Positions 9,461 through 20,864 of a DNA stretch of 64,000 nt are shown piece after piece. Origin of the DNA: Corticium candelabrum. Lineage: Eukaryota; Porifera; Homoscleromorpha; Homosclerophorida; Plakinidae. Every line of letters starts with the position of its first letter. Positions within the stretch are counted from its first letter, which is position 1. Position numbers and translations under genes: made by a program. The notes under the pieces were generated by a model. It searched no databases. It worked only from the letters and a program-made list of their open reading frames with translations, and was not told the DNA's origin. The stretch spans positions 6,063,914 through 6,127,913 of the forward strand of contig NC_085088.1 in the NCBI RefSeq assembly GCF_963422355.1, given 5' to 3'.

Positions 9461-11630
9461 CCGTCCAAGACAAATTGTTAAATGCGTTCGTCCTTCCTAC
9501 GTCTGTTGGCACGGCAGGTGGGAGATGAATTATTAAGAAAGCGTGTACTCAATTAGTCAAGACTTTGAACTCTAGTCGTAAGTTAGGATTATCACTGCAA
9601 AGTTATGAATGCAAAGTAAAGCGAATCTATGAACGCTGCTGTGTAAAGGAAGCGAAGTCGAAATCTCATCCTACATGTTAGCTCTAGACAGCAACAACAA
9701 AGTCTAGGTGATGAAGCACTTCTATTAACTTCAAAATGACGCTTTGCATGGGTTACTCCCAATAGACGTATGATGGCCTATACCAGTGTGTCATAGTCAA
9801 TATGTTCTATCTAATACAAAATTTTTCCAGCAAAAGAAATTGAGCAGTCTGATGTTTGCTCTATGTGCCGCACAATAACAAGTGAATTTCTAACAAACTG
9901 CATCATTTAGTTATACAATTATGTGAGTGACGTTCAATTGCAGTACTTTGATCGAGCACAGTTGTTTGCCATAACTAGGACTATAAAGAATTGTAAAATA
10001 ATAAAATCATCACTGTTAGGTTTCTGGGTCCTTTAGACAGTGAGTTCCTTTAGATACTCTATTCAGCTTACTATATGAACACAACAACAACGGAAGCGCT
10101 AAGTGGCAAGTAATCAAAACAGACATGCTGAATAGCTATAGGCTACGCCCCTTCACTAACAATCAATACACTACAATACTAGTCACAACATAATTCTATT
10201 CTTCTGCTTCACTTGACTGTAGTAACTGAAGAGCAGCACACCCAAATCTAGTAGCAAACTCGGTGTACCAGATACATTCCTTCCCGTTCTACCCTCAGAT
10301 AGGGAAACTGCTGAAGTGTCACCTACAAAATTACCAATACATCTGTTAGTAATATTCAAGCAGTGTACCCTGACAATGTTTTGTAATTTTCTTTATACCA
10401 TAAGCAAACCATAGTAAACTTTTAGCCCCACCATAGGATGCTAACAGTTGCTACACAACAATGAATTTCATTAACCTTTCAGACTTGCTGAGTCAAATAT
10501 GGTCGTGTTTTCTGCTCTTCTATGCCTCAAATATTTTATAACGTATAATGTTATGAAATATAGCAATAATTATTTATGTTTAAAACAGTTATCTTTTCAA
10601 CATGTAAAACAACATCTCGGTTGGTGCAGTATCAGTTACAATCCTCAAGTAGATTACAATTTTTTTAACAGATTAGAGTTCGACCATGCACAGCCGTGAT
10701 TTAGAAACAACCCAAACTTGCACAGTATTTTGTGGTATGCAATTAGAATAAGCAAGAGCTAAATTTGTTAAAAGAAGAGCAAACGTATAATATATAAATG
10801 ACCTCTGCAACAAATGATAGACTCGGTTTCTGCTGCCAGTTTAGTTTCAATGCTTGAATATAAAATGCTTTAGACGCTTTATGTTTCTACACTCTTCTCT
10901 GTACTCTTCAATTACGGTGTTTACAGTGTTGTGACCAACAGTTTATTTTGTGAACTTCTTGATAAATAAAAGAACAGAGATAAGCTAAAAAACAAGAATT
11001 CTAAAAATGTAGAATATTATACCTTTCTTTTCACCTTATGCATGCTAAGTATAGCAAACAATACCATGTGCACTATCCTCTTACCATTTGATCAAAACGG
11101 AAAATTTAGAAAAAAAGAATAAAATTTGATTTTAATAAAACAATAGCTAAAATTAAAAGCAAACAGTTAAATGTACAATTTTACATGTTTCCTTAGAAGT
11201 ACACAAAAATTGAACACATGCAAAAAAACACACCAAAGTAGTTTGATTTCTGTTATCACTTTAATCTCTAACATCTCTTTATCATATACGTCTCAACTAC
11301 AGTAGACTACAACCGTAAAAAACCTCTAGCAACTCCAACAAGCTATCGATTAGTTCTGCATTTGGCGCTCTCGTCTGTGACCCTGCAAGTGTTCCTATAC
11401 TGTACCGCTGTTTGATGTCATTTAGCTAGCTATGTACGTAAACTGATTATTGTGGGCAAAAAAAACACTGACCTAGACAATAGAATTATTGCCTTCAATC
11501 GAATCTACAAAAATAAGTTGCGTTTGCAAAAGCATTTGCACACTAATCGCTGAACCTGCAAGTACAATGATCTCAATCGCAACTCAAATGTTTTGCATAT
11601 CCGTGTAGGCGTCTGAGGTGTTGTTTGGAC
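9461..11630. other. Intergenic, nothing recognised
   Basis: AT-rich DNA with frequent stops in all frames. No domain, RNA gene or long repeat was seen. Confidence 0.55.
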
Positions 11631-12320
11631 TCATTCTCTCTGGCGACTAGCATTTGCAGTACGTGTGACATCTGAGTAAGCATTACGTGGCAACACCTTC
11701 TCGAAACAGACCCCAACTGTCGTACAGATATTTATCAAGAAGGCAGCGTCGTTCTTGGCGATGGGGATCCCGTTCCCCAGAACACCCCCACGAACACCCC
11801 ACTTTCTTAAAATTGCTCGATTCTGCTTCTTGCAAATCGTGTGACTTTCCCAAAACGTTTGGTAGAAACTGCGGTTCGCCACTGGCGCCAGATTTCCGAT
11901 ATCCAAACCATAGCATTTTGAAAAGTTGCAACATTTGAGTTCAGCATCTCTGAATTTTGCAATTACGACCATAACAGCAACCGAGTGCGTTACATTTCTA
12001 GCCACGAAAACTTATGAATCGAGCAAATTCGAGAAAAAAACAGATTACCTGTGGGAATTCGGCATGCTTGTCTAAAACAATAAACTTGAAGAAATCAACA
12101 GTGAACACTACAACCTACCTTCCTCCAGGGTTGTCTGGGGAATGGAACCTGAATGAATGATGGATACGTTGGTACGCTCGAATATTCGCGTTGCACAGCC
12201 GTCGCTTCCATTGATTTCGTTCTGGTTGATCCGCAACTCCACAAGCTCGGGCGTCTTCAATCGAATGATTGCAATAAACTGTTGGGAAGTTTTATTACGT
12301 GTTGCTCTCCCCATTTCCAA
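11631..12320 (-). CDS. Unknown two-exon gene with heat-shock-element-like promoter
   Basis: Exon 1, 12119-12320 (ATG at 12320, donor GGAAG/GTAGGTTG); exon 2, 11631-12010 (acceptor ATAAG/TTTTC, stop TGA). The phases join to give about 193 residues. The product has a basic start (MEMGRATRNKTSQQF), a middle with two close Cys (AELKCCNFSKCYGLD), and a later GGVLGNGIPIAKN segment. No domain was recognised, and neither a signal peptide nor a membrane segment is obvious. The upstream 70-bp repeats with TTCnnGAAnnTTC motifs suggest stress-responsive transcription. The splice model is an inference from phase and consensus only. Confidence 0.45.
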
Positions 12321-12545
12321 TTAGCCTTCTAGAAGGTTCTGTAATTAGGCAACTTCCGTAACGACAGCCAATCACCACCTTGTATTACTAATTTTCTTCT
12401 AGAAGGTTCTGTAATTAGGCAACTTCCGTAACGACAGCCAATCACCACCTTGTATTACTAATTTTCTTCTAGAAGGTTCTGTAATTAGGCAATGCCCATA
12501 ACGACAGCCAGTCATCATCTTGTATTACTATATATAAATTTCTTC
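12321..12545. promoter_or_regulatory. 70-bp tandem repeat (3 copies) carrying heat-shock-element-like motifs
   Basis: CTTCTAGAAGGTTCTGTAAT recurs at 70-bp intervals (AGAAGG at 12331, 12401 and 12471), and a partial CTTCTAGA lies at 12543. Each copy contains TTCTAGAAGGTTC, which is TTCnnGAAnnTTC, the alternating pentamer arrangement bound by HSF trimers. Copies 1 and 2 are nearly identical; copy 3 has diverged. The array lies between two divergent transcription units. Confidence 0.7.
12530..12538 (+). promoter_or_regulatory. Putative TATA box
   Basis: CTATATATAAATT lies directly after the last heat-shock-like motif and about 30 bp before the start of the plus-strand coding stretch. Confidence 0.4.
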
Positions 12546-12559
12546 TAGACCACTTGATA

Positions 12560-13458
12560 CTACTACCTTGTGGACCCAGAGAAAACGGTTGGATGAACGT
12601 AGTCTCACTGATGCTCGGCATACTTTAGAAGTTATGCTTCAAGACCACTCGGGTCTTCCACTGTCTGCGTACTTTCCACTTGCTGGTCCAGCTTATGTGT
12701 GTCACTACTGTCAAAAATATTTGAAGAAACTAAGTGAACTCTAGCTACTGAAGGTTAATTAAAATTAAGGTGAGTCTTAGTTCATTTTGCATGTTGATCT
12801 ACATAAAAATTAACTAAGAAAGATGGAATTATAATAAGACTGCATATGGTTCATTATAGATAAAACAAGATTTGGCACACTTGCCTGTCTATGTATGTGG
12901 TACAGCTTCAAAGAGGCAAAGACTTGAAGTACCTGGGGATGAAGATGGAGATGAAATGACAGGTAGCCAACTAGAAATGCTTCAACAGAGCATCCAAAAA
13001 GTGTCTCCAAAAGTAAAGGTCAGAGGATGTCTGAGTCATAAAAATTGCATCTAGCTTACAAATCATTGATTGAATGCATGACTTTTAGGTGGTTGTAAAA
13101 TACAAGTCTGGAATGAGAGCATACAGCCTTTCTTCTCCAAGAAGAAAGCAGGCAGTAAAGAGATGTGTTCGCGGGAATTTGTTCTCGGTGAATTTTGCTA
13201 CGACTTCTGCAGAAGCATGCAACACAGCCATTACGTCACTAAAGAAGAAAACTGCTAAAGAAATTAATCAGATTAGGAAACTTAGCAAGAGAATTGTATT
13301 CATGGACAGTGAAGTTCTTGTTCAGTTTTCGTGGGATAGAATTTGGTTAGAGCTGAAAAAATATACTCCCACATTGTTGCATGTGATTAGCATCATCTGC
13401 GTGTTTCTGATTAAAAATTTTGGGTTACCACCTTTTTTTCAAATTTATATTATTATTT
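12560..13458 (+). CDS. Unknown gene, multi-copy family in early animals (partial)
   Basis: Coding-like exons: about 12560-12740 (HSGLPLSAYFPLAGPAYVCH, then CQKYLKKL), about 12861-13018 (Lys/Asp-rich linker), and 13089 to about 13390 (VVVKYKSGMRAYSLSSPRRK, then FSWDRIWLELKKYTPTLLHV). The last exon resembles a poorly characterised protein family repeated in coral and sponge genomes, from memory of the motif FSW..IW.EL....P.LL. No function is known to me. The first exon has no clear ATG after the TATA box; the first Met in frame is at VMLQDH. The frame runs into a dispersed repeat (13389-13450) and stops, so the gene is probably truncated. Confidence 0.4.
13389..13450 (+). repeat. Dispersed repeat fragment, copy 2
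   Basis: Same 50-60 bp sequence as 8155-8215. It ends the reading frame of the preceding unknown gene. Confidence 0.7.
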
Positions 13459-13469
13459 AATTGACTAAC

Positions 13470-13930
13470 CTGCAGATCACTCAACTCCCCAATCCATGTA
13501 CATCCATCTCCATGATTCTTGCACTTTACTTCAAGGCCAAGAGCTTTACGTTCATGAATTTTATCCAAAAAAGCCTGAAGTGATTATTTACAACATGTAA
13601 CCCTTATAACATAATATGTGATGTAAACGCTATTGTACCACACCCACCTCACTTCTCTTCTTCACCTTGTTATCCAGTGGACATTTAAACTTTCCATATC
13701 ATTTAACAAATAGTCACAACATATTACTTTATGGTCTTATAGTTATTCCAACTAAAATTAAGTTTTAATTACTTTGTGATTTTGTCCACGCAGCTTTTGC
13801 ACATGAGGTGACCGCATGGAGTCTGTAGAGGATTTCTGAAAGCAATCAAGCAGATGGATACTCGAGATTTTTTCAGTGGCTTTACAAACTCCACTTCCTA
13901 ACCACCAGGCGCACCAGCTGCAGACGCCAT
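13470..13930 (-). pseudogene. TRAF-like RING and zinc-finger exons, inactivated
   Basis: Minus-strand exons: 13773-13930 (RING, NPLQTPCGHLMCKSCVDKIT), 13648-13689 (second RING half, FKCPLDNKVKKRSE), and 13470-13574 (TRAF finger, LEVKCKNHGDGCTWIGEL; 105 bp, the same length as in the other two copies). An in-frame TAG lies at 13898-13900. The first RING cysteine codon is TAT, with a local frameshift. The RING donor has apparently lost one G (AAAG/TAATT). These make a functional RING unlikely. The layout matches the gene at 1-2987, so this is a paralogue that decayed. Confidence 0.75.
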
Positions 13931-14766
13931 ATTGAGTAAAACAGAAATATGATATTGGAATGAAGCAATTACATGAAGCACGTCCTGCTTGTTTGATGAT
14001 TTGTCTGAAATCTTCATAGTAACCTGATGTAGTTAATTAAGGTGCTGCAAAAAAGCAATGCAATTGTAACAACGTTCGATTAATTGAAAACTTGCCTGTT
14101 CCTTACATCATCACTTCTTGCAGTGTAGAGGCGATGTTGAAGATGGTTTAAAGATCGAGACTCGATCTACAATTATTGTGGGAAGTCTATTGCAAACAAA
14201 GTGTTATTCAGACTAAATTTTATTTACGTAATTAACTAACATAATTGTTGTTGTTGTGAAATAGCCACATGTATTGCAGTTGTGAAATTAATCACGGCAA
14301 AGTCACATGGCATAGTAGAAGAGTAATTAGTTACAAAGGGGACAAGCACATGCATGCATGTCATGTGATTGTGGTAGGGTGTACATTACAAATTATATTA
14401 CGCAGTCAACAAGAAAATGTCATTATATCACGTGTTTTTTATTGCACAATAGTTGCAAGATGTCCAAAACATTGCAGTCACATGTTGAAAGTTTAGTCTG
14501 GCAAAACAAAACAAATAGAAGCCACAGAAACACTCCTACTATAAAACAAACGACTAGCTAGTCTATATCTATAGCTTTCTAGACAGTGCATGGTAAGTGT
14601 GGCGTACGCGTCGTGCCATCTCTGCCAAATCTCACATCGCACGCAGAGGTAAATTGCGTTGAACCCGTGCACAACGCATGCACGCAGAAGTTGCACAAGC
14701 ATGCAGAAGTTACCTCATGCAGCATGACGAGAGGTGCTGCGTGACGTAAGTTTTAGCATGTAGCTC
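13931..14766. other. Intergenic, nothing firm
   Basis: AT-rich DNA without recognised coding exons. It is the likely upstream region of the TRAF gene starting at 14853. Confidence 0.5.
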
Positions 14767-14774
14767 TATATAAA
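14767..14774 (+). promoter_or_regulatory. TATA box of TRAF gene
   Basis: TATATAAA lies 79 bp upstream of the first ATG (14853), preceded by GTAGCTC and followed by a short untranslated leader. Confidence 0.55.
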
Positions 14775-14852
14775 CAGCACAACTGGACTGAAGTCTTCAC
14801 TATAGCATAGCTAGTTACGTGTTCTAATGTCAAGTAGCACTACGAAGTTGGT

Positions 14853-16177
14853 ATGTCTACATCTGTTCAAGATCCAGGAACGAGCTGTCAGTTGACGTAT
14901 GCAAGAGATGTGCCAGAGAGCTTCAGCTCTAGCACTAGCCAGTTTGTGTAAGTACAGCTAGTGCACTAGCCAGTTTGTCTAGGTGGTCGTACTGTGTACG
15001 TGAAAAGAATGAGTAAATAATCGTAAGTTAATTAATCTAGACGTAGCAATTAATCTACTTGTAAATCATCTATCTAGAGGCGATGTATCCATGCACTGTG
15101 GAAGAATCTTCACGTGCTGATCTATTGTGAGCACTAATAGTTATCTAGAGCACTCTATGTAAACAACACGTCTACTTTTCTTGAAAGTTGCATTACCTTT
15201 TGCCCCCAGCTTGCATGCGCAACGTAAGAACAACATTTGAAGGGTTTACTGGAGGGATACTTGAACATATGTTACGTACAGCTACGACGCAAAAAAACTA
15301 CGTCACTTGAGATCGACTTAAGTGCGCATGTCCGAGAGTGACCTGCACTTTTGTGGGTTCGTCATACTGTCATAGTGACTCTGTCAAGTCACTATGACGT
15401 AGGCTTACTAGACACGTTTGTCGTTGGTATAAATGTGCGGTAATTACCATGGTGATGTGCAACAGTACGTCACTTGTTCATGTCTAGGCTTGACGGTTAC
15501 AGCGTCGCATACGTAACTAAAGTCCCAGGGAACTTACATTGTGCGCTATGTCGCACAGTGCTCGACAAGCCAGTCCAAGCGTCTTGCGGAGATCGCTTCC
15601 ATCAGCCGTGCTTCAAGTCTCTATTTAGGTGAGTGAAAAAAGTTACTAAATTTGTTAGTTACAGTAAAGTAGAATGTTGTACGGTACATCAAGCACTGAA
15701 AGAATTTGTTTGTATCAATTAATATCAATGGAGGCCCAGATGACTGGGATACTGACTTTGCCACTAGGTTACGTTTGTACTCTGCTTACTAGTAGGCTTG
15801 TTCCAAGCTTGTCTAAAAAGGTGATCGACCTTTGTATTGTGCTAGTGTCGGTTCAAGGTGCATACATACCTACTTTCCACTAGGTTACATGCATGACGTA
15901 ATGTTAGTTCTACATTTTGTCGCTCAATGTCATCAAGTCGTTAGCCAGTTATATAGTGCTTGAAGCTAGAACTAGGTTTTCATGGATATTGAGCATTTAG
16001 TTGCTTTTGTAGCAGTTATTGAGGTATATGAGAAAGCGTTTGCTAGGTTGTGTGGCTGTGGATGTGTCTAGATGACATCAAATCTTCCTCGACTTTGCAT
16101 GAAATTATGAATAAAGTATTATATGGCATGACGATATTGACACATCAGTTTGTGTCAATTCCAACTTGGTTTGTCCT

Positions 16178-16262
<85 letters not shown>

Positions 16263-16560
16263 GCATAACTTAACAAACAATATTAATTAAAATATAATTG
16301 TTTGTATATATATAGGGAATGTGAAAATCCAATATGCCCAACTTGTAAGGAAAAACTAGACAAAAGAATAGTAAGTCACCTAGTGTATGCATAGTATGAA
16401 AATTGTTAATTTTGTTGTTTTTATTAGTCCTACAGAGATGTGTTTGCTGACAAGGAACTGATGGAACTGGAAGTCTTTTGTTGTATGAAACCTGCTGGTT
16501 GTGACTGGAGTGGTGAACACAGATTACTACAAGTAACTTCAATTGATTAGATTATGGACA

Positions 16561-16633
<73 letters not shown>

Positions 16634-17302
16634 CCTCCTCCTCCTGTATTGCTTCTGTCTAAACGGATACCCTACCCCTTCAGTGGGGACAAAGACAAGT
16701 CATAAAAAAGTTTACCCATGAGTATCGATGCATTTGTGTATTGCATAGTCTCCTTTGCTTTGAAAATACTTCTTACATGTCAGGCATTCAATGGCTCCTT
16801 TTTGCTCATGTATAAGCTTTTCTTTTAGCAATGCATTTGTGTCTCTTCAAGTCACTAATGTGTCTGAAACCTCTGTGACATTCATGGCAGACAACAGTTT
16901 GTAAATCAACATTGCCAGATGACACTTGACTAGACTCCAGACAGGCATGGTAATGGTCTTTCCAGGCAGATCTTGGTTTATTTGCTAAGTCATACCAACA
17001 GCTTTCTGGAATCTTCAGATCATTTAGGTCTTTCCTAATTATGGCTTTCCAGCGTTTCTTAGAGCCACGTTGTGAACGTTTTCTGATAACCACCCAAAGA
17101 AGCACATCTTGGAAATTTGATGGTTGGGCATTCGAGCCAAATGCCCTAACCATTGCATACGACGTCTTATAAGTTTGATGTTTATACTGTCAGGATCTCC
17201 CCATCTTTGTCTTATTGTTTCATTTGAGATATGATTTTCCACTGTGTTGTGATAGAGATTCCAAGACACAAACTGGAGACATCTGTTATGAAAAGAGTTT
17301 AA

Positions 17303-17381
<79 letters not shown>

Positions 17382-19178
17382 CACACACACACACAAAACA
17401 ATAACATAATTTATTATTGCAGTCAAACTAAGTTGTTTTTGTTTGTATAGAAACACATTGATACTTGCTCATACACACTAGTGGCTTGTTCCAATCCTGG
17501 TTGTTTAGCTGAAGTGACCAAATCTGAATTACAGCAACATGTTGACATTTTTTGTGACTTTCGTTTTGTCAACTGTCCATACTGCAATGAGACAATGACA
17601 GCTAAGGAGCTGACTGATCATATATCATCATGTTTGAAAGCACCTGTAATCTGTCCAAATGAATGTGAAGATGGAAAAACAATGAATCGAGAAAATGTTG
17701 ATGGATATTAAATTTTATGTTGAATGATGAATGTCTGTCTGACTGGCTGGCTGGCTGTTTGTATGTTTGTTTGTCTGTCTATCTGGCTGGCTGGCTGGCT
17801 GGCTAGCTGTACGTTTGTTTGTCTGTCTGCCTCTGTTTACTTTTCTGTTTGCATCCACATGTTTGTTTGCATGTCTGCACATCTGTCTGTCTGTTTGTCT
17901 GTCTGTCTATATGTCCGTATGTTTGTTTTTCTGCCTGCCTAGCTGTCTGTCTTTGTGTGGACAGTATGTTTCTATTCAATCTAATTATTTATATTATTTT
18001 ATAATAGCTGGCAAGTCACATGGAAATTTGTCCAAAGAAGGTAGTGACATGCAACATTGTTGGATGCAATTTCAAAGTAATATTCAACACACAATATTTT
18101 AATATTCGTTATTCTATACTGACGTGCCTGGCCTATAATTTAGGGACAACAACATGAGCTGAATGCACATGCTGAAGCTTCACTGCCACTTCATTTGTCT
18201 TGCCTTGGTGATTGCATGAAACAACTGCAACTTGAAGTGAAAGATTTTGACTGCAAAATAGACGACAAGATCAAAGACCAAATTCAGAGTCTCAAGAAGC
18301 CTGCAGTACATGACTCAATGAGCAGCGACAGTGAGCAGAAACTGTCAGCACTAGAAGATCAGTTGAGAGAGTTCGAGTCTCGCCAAACTTTTATGCAGCA
18401 GAAGACAATCGCAGCGTGTTACGAGTCAGTCGATAACATTCAGAAACAGTTCAAGACGAAAGTTGATTTATTGGATCAACACATGAGGCTGATGACAGAG
18501 AAATGCATTAAATTTGAAGAAACCATTTCTATGCAGGATGTCAGGATGAAGCAACTGGAAAGCGAATTATCTCAATACAGACTCAACGGTGGAACGAATG
18601 TGGGTCTGCAGCAGCAGTTTAGGGCTCAAGATCGAGTGCTGGCAAGTCATGATATGAAACTAGCAGAACACGGTCTGAGGCTTGACATGATTGATTGTAA
18701 GAACACGAACGGTGTGCTGCTGTGGAAGATTACTGACATCAGACGACGAAGAATAGATGCTGTGAGTGGCAAGACACCATCCATCTACTCACAACCATTC
18801 TACACGTCACCCAATGGATACAAGATGTGTGCTCGTCTCTATCTGAATGGAGACGGGATGGGACGTGGTACTCATTTGTCTCTTTTCTTTGTGATTATGA
18901 GAGGAGAATACGATTCTCTTCTTCCTTGGCCATTTAGACAGAAAGTCACTCTCATACTCACCGATCAACAAGGCGGCAATCACGTGTCTGACACGTTCAG
19001 GCCTGATCCCACGTCCTTGTCATTTCAAAGACCAAGAAATGAGATGAATGTTGCATCTGGATGTCCACTATTTGTACTTCTGGCTACTTTAGACAGCAAT
19101 GGATATGTTAAAGATGACACTCTATTTATAAAGATAGCAGTTGATCTTACAAATGTTATACGACCAGATGCCAGCTGA
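14853..19178 (+). CDS. TRAF-family adaptor / RING E3 ligase, complete, 7 exons
   Basis: Exons 14853-14947, 15488-15628, 16316-16370, 16428-16532, 17451-17696, 18008-18076 and 18144-19178 join in phase to give about 581 residues, close to the usual TRAF length. Order: Ser/Thr-rich start; RING (CALCRTVLDKPVQASCGDRF, HQPC, CPTC); four to five TRAF-type zinc fingers (CCMKPAGCDWSGEH, CSNPGCLAEV, CPYCNETMTAKE, CPNECEDG, CNIVGCNF); a coiled coil over about residues 250-420; and a C-terminal MATH/TRAF-C domain (VLLWKITDI, SQPFYTSPNGYKMCARLYLN, MRGEYDSLLPWPF, DTLFIKIAVDL). Such proteins trimerise through the coil, bind receptor tails through MATH and ubiquitinate through the RING. An alternative start is ATG 15480. 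The introns carry GT, CA and TGTC-type repeats and a LINE tail. No disabling change was seen. Confidence 0.85.
16182..16261. repeat. (TG)n microsatellite in TRAF intron
   Basis: About 40 TG units, immediately 5' of exon 3 (16316). Confidence 0.95.
16559..16632. repeat. (CA)n microsatellite in TRAF intron
   Basis: A CA run followed by a short CTC run (CTCCTCCTCCTCCTG). Confidence 0.95.
16800..17305 (-). mobile_element. Non-LTR retrotransposon (LINE) 3' coding end, inserted antisense in TRAF intron
   Basis: Two overlapping minus-strand frames encode the typical C-terminal tail of LINE reverse transcriptase proteins. The first (about 17300-17100) has ETIRQRWGDP, then RRRMQWLGHLARMPN. After a frameshift near 17100 the second has SKKRWKAIIRKDLNDL, then SCWYDLANKPRSAWKD, and a terminal C2H2 finger (CHECHRGFRHISDLKRHKC) before the stop at 16806. 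The reverse transcriptase and endonuclease are absent, as expected for 5' truncation during target-primed insertion. The 5' break coincides with a (CA)n tract. Confidence 0.8.
17306..17394. repeat. (CA)n microsatellite
   Basis: A long CA run at the truncated end of the LINE fragment. Confidence 0.95.
17732..17946. repeat. Degenerate CTGT/CTGG tetranucleotide repeat
   Basis: TGTCTGTC, TGTTTGTT and GGCTGGCT blocks fill most of TRAF intron 5. Open frames across it are artefacts of composition. Confidence 0.9.
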
Positions 19179-20083
19179 AATCATGGACAAAAACTGTATG
19201 GCAAATTGTGACAAGCATGACTGTGTGTTGTTGGATAGCTTCAGTTAACTATAACTGTTTTACTTTTACAATATAGTTTGAAAACTTTGTTTTGGAAAAA
19301 GGGCAGACTTGCATGATTTTTACATATTGTTGGACCCAGTGTTTTTTTAGTTGACAAAGATGCTTATTATTATGTTTAATTTGGACAAGTATACTGAGTA
19401 TTTAATTAAATTATATGGAATTCCATTTCAATGTTTAGATTTAAAATTTTCTCGTATATGTGCAATTAAAATTGGCGGCAAAAGCAACGTTGTAGCAGTA
19501 TTGATAATTAATTAATTAAGTTATACAGCAAGTTTTTTAGTCCAAAGTTGCGAGCGCATGAACGTACTTGCGTCGTTTCCCGGATGTCACGCTTTGGCTA
19601 AGATGTGTGGTGAGCATTGACGTGTTGTTAAAATTTCGATTGAGTAAAGGTTAGCTACTAACACTAAAGCACTATTTTTTATTTAGATCAACGTATGCAT
19701 GATAGATATATTTAGCTAAATGTCCACAGAATTGATAACGACCTATACTGTATACTATAAACTATTTCGAACAGTAGAATACTAGCTGATCACGTGCAAA
19801 GGCAAATACATGTCTAGAGAAAGCGGGTGTAGGTATTGTGTTTTGGTACGTGACCAACTTCTTCCAAATATTTTATTAGTTAGGGAAATTGAATCCCTGA
19901 CCTGTTCAGTTGACAAGACATCAATATATCAATATAATTAGAATTAATCGACAGATAATTGATAGTTTGATTATTATATAAACTTGCATGATATCTAATT
20001 ACAACTGTAGATAACAAAATGCAATGCTTAGAATTAAAAGTTAATTGTGCTGGTAAGCATGTTAATAAAATTAGCTAAAAATT
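19179..20083. other. 3' flank of TRAF gene, no gene seen
   Basis: AT-rich DNA containing ATTAATTAATTAAG. No domain or RNA gene was recognised. Confidence 0.5.
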
Positions 20084-20698
20084 TTAGTTGTACACTTCAA
20101 CTTTGATGAAAAGGGATTTGTCTTCAATGCAAATATACGTTCTGGTCTAAAGGGAATGATGTGTGGCGAAACCTAGAAAACCAAAACCCATTTCGTTGTA
20201 TTCAGCAGTTGGCTTCTTTAGTACTTCTTCAACATCAAGATGAAGCCATTTAATTGGGTCTACTATTTTTGTTATGTTGGCAACAGTTACGTTTGGCTGT
20301 TGATCGACTATGAACAGTTTGTACTTTAGTGGAAATGGCCATTCTAATAGATCATCATATTCTCCCTTCAGCACCTGCAATAAAACGCCAACATAAAACT
20401 CATGACTTCCTCCTTTGGTTTTGTTTGGTTTAAACATAAGACGTAGTTTGTATCCTGGATATCCTGTGTAAAAACTTTCACTGTAGATAGTTTCACGTTT
20501 ATGATTCTTTGTATCTTGTAGGACATCTGGCCAGTTCTTGATTCTCCAGAAAAAAGTGCAAACTTTTCCTGTAGTGGCATGCAATTGACGCTTAATATTC
20601 TCGTTTTCTATCCTCAAATCAGACACTTTCTGAAGAAGAAGATCCATATGTTCACTGGTATTTGCTCGTTTGTGTCCTCGTAATTCCTTTCTCTTCAA
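20084..20698 (-). pseudogene. TRAF coiled-coil/MATH exon with premature stop
   Basis: A single exon after a GTCAAG acceptor (20698), corresponding to the last exon of the other TRAF copies. It encodes a coiled coil (HMDLLLQKVSDLRIENENI) and a MATH domain (FFWRIKNWPDVL, SESFYTGYPGYKLRLMF, LKGEYDDLLEWPF). An in-frame TAG at 20147-20149 (after ATHHSL) removes the last MATH strand. The residues after it (DKSLFIKVEVYN, natural stop at 20084) still match the family, so the stop is recent. Its upstream intron is near-identical to that of the gene at 1-2987 up to about 20860, where a gypsy remnant begins. No RING or zinc-finger exons remain. Confidence 0.8.
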
Positions 20699-20864
20699 CT
20701 TGACACACACAATTAGTTATTATTTACGTGCAATAGAAATAAATCATTAATTAATTTTTAATTAAATTATTTTGCAGTTAGACTTGATATACAATATAAG
20801 TTATAGCTATAGATATGTAGGTCTGCTATTTAATTAATTAACAAACAGATGTGGTATATGTAAC

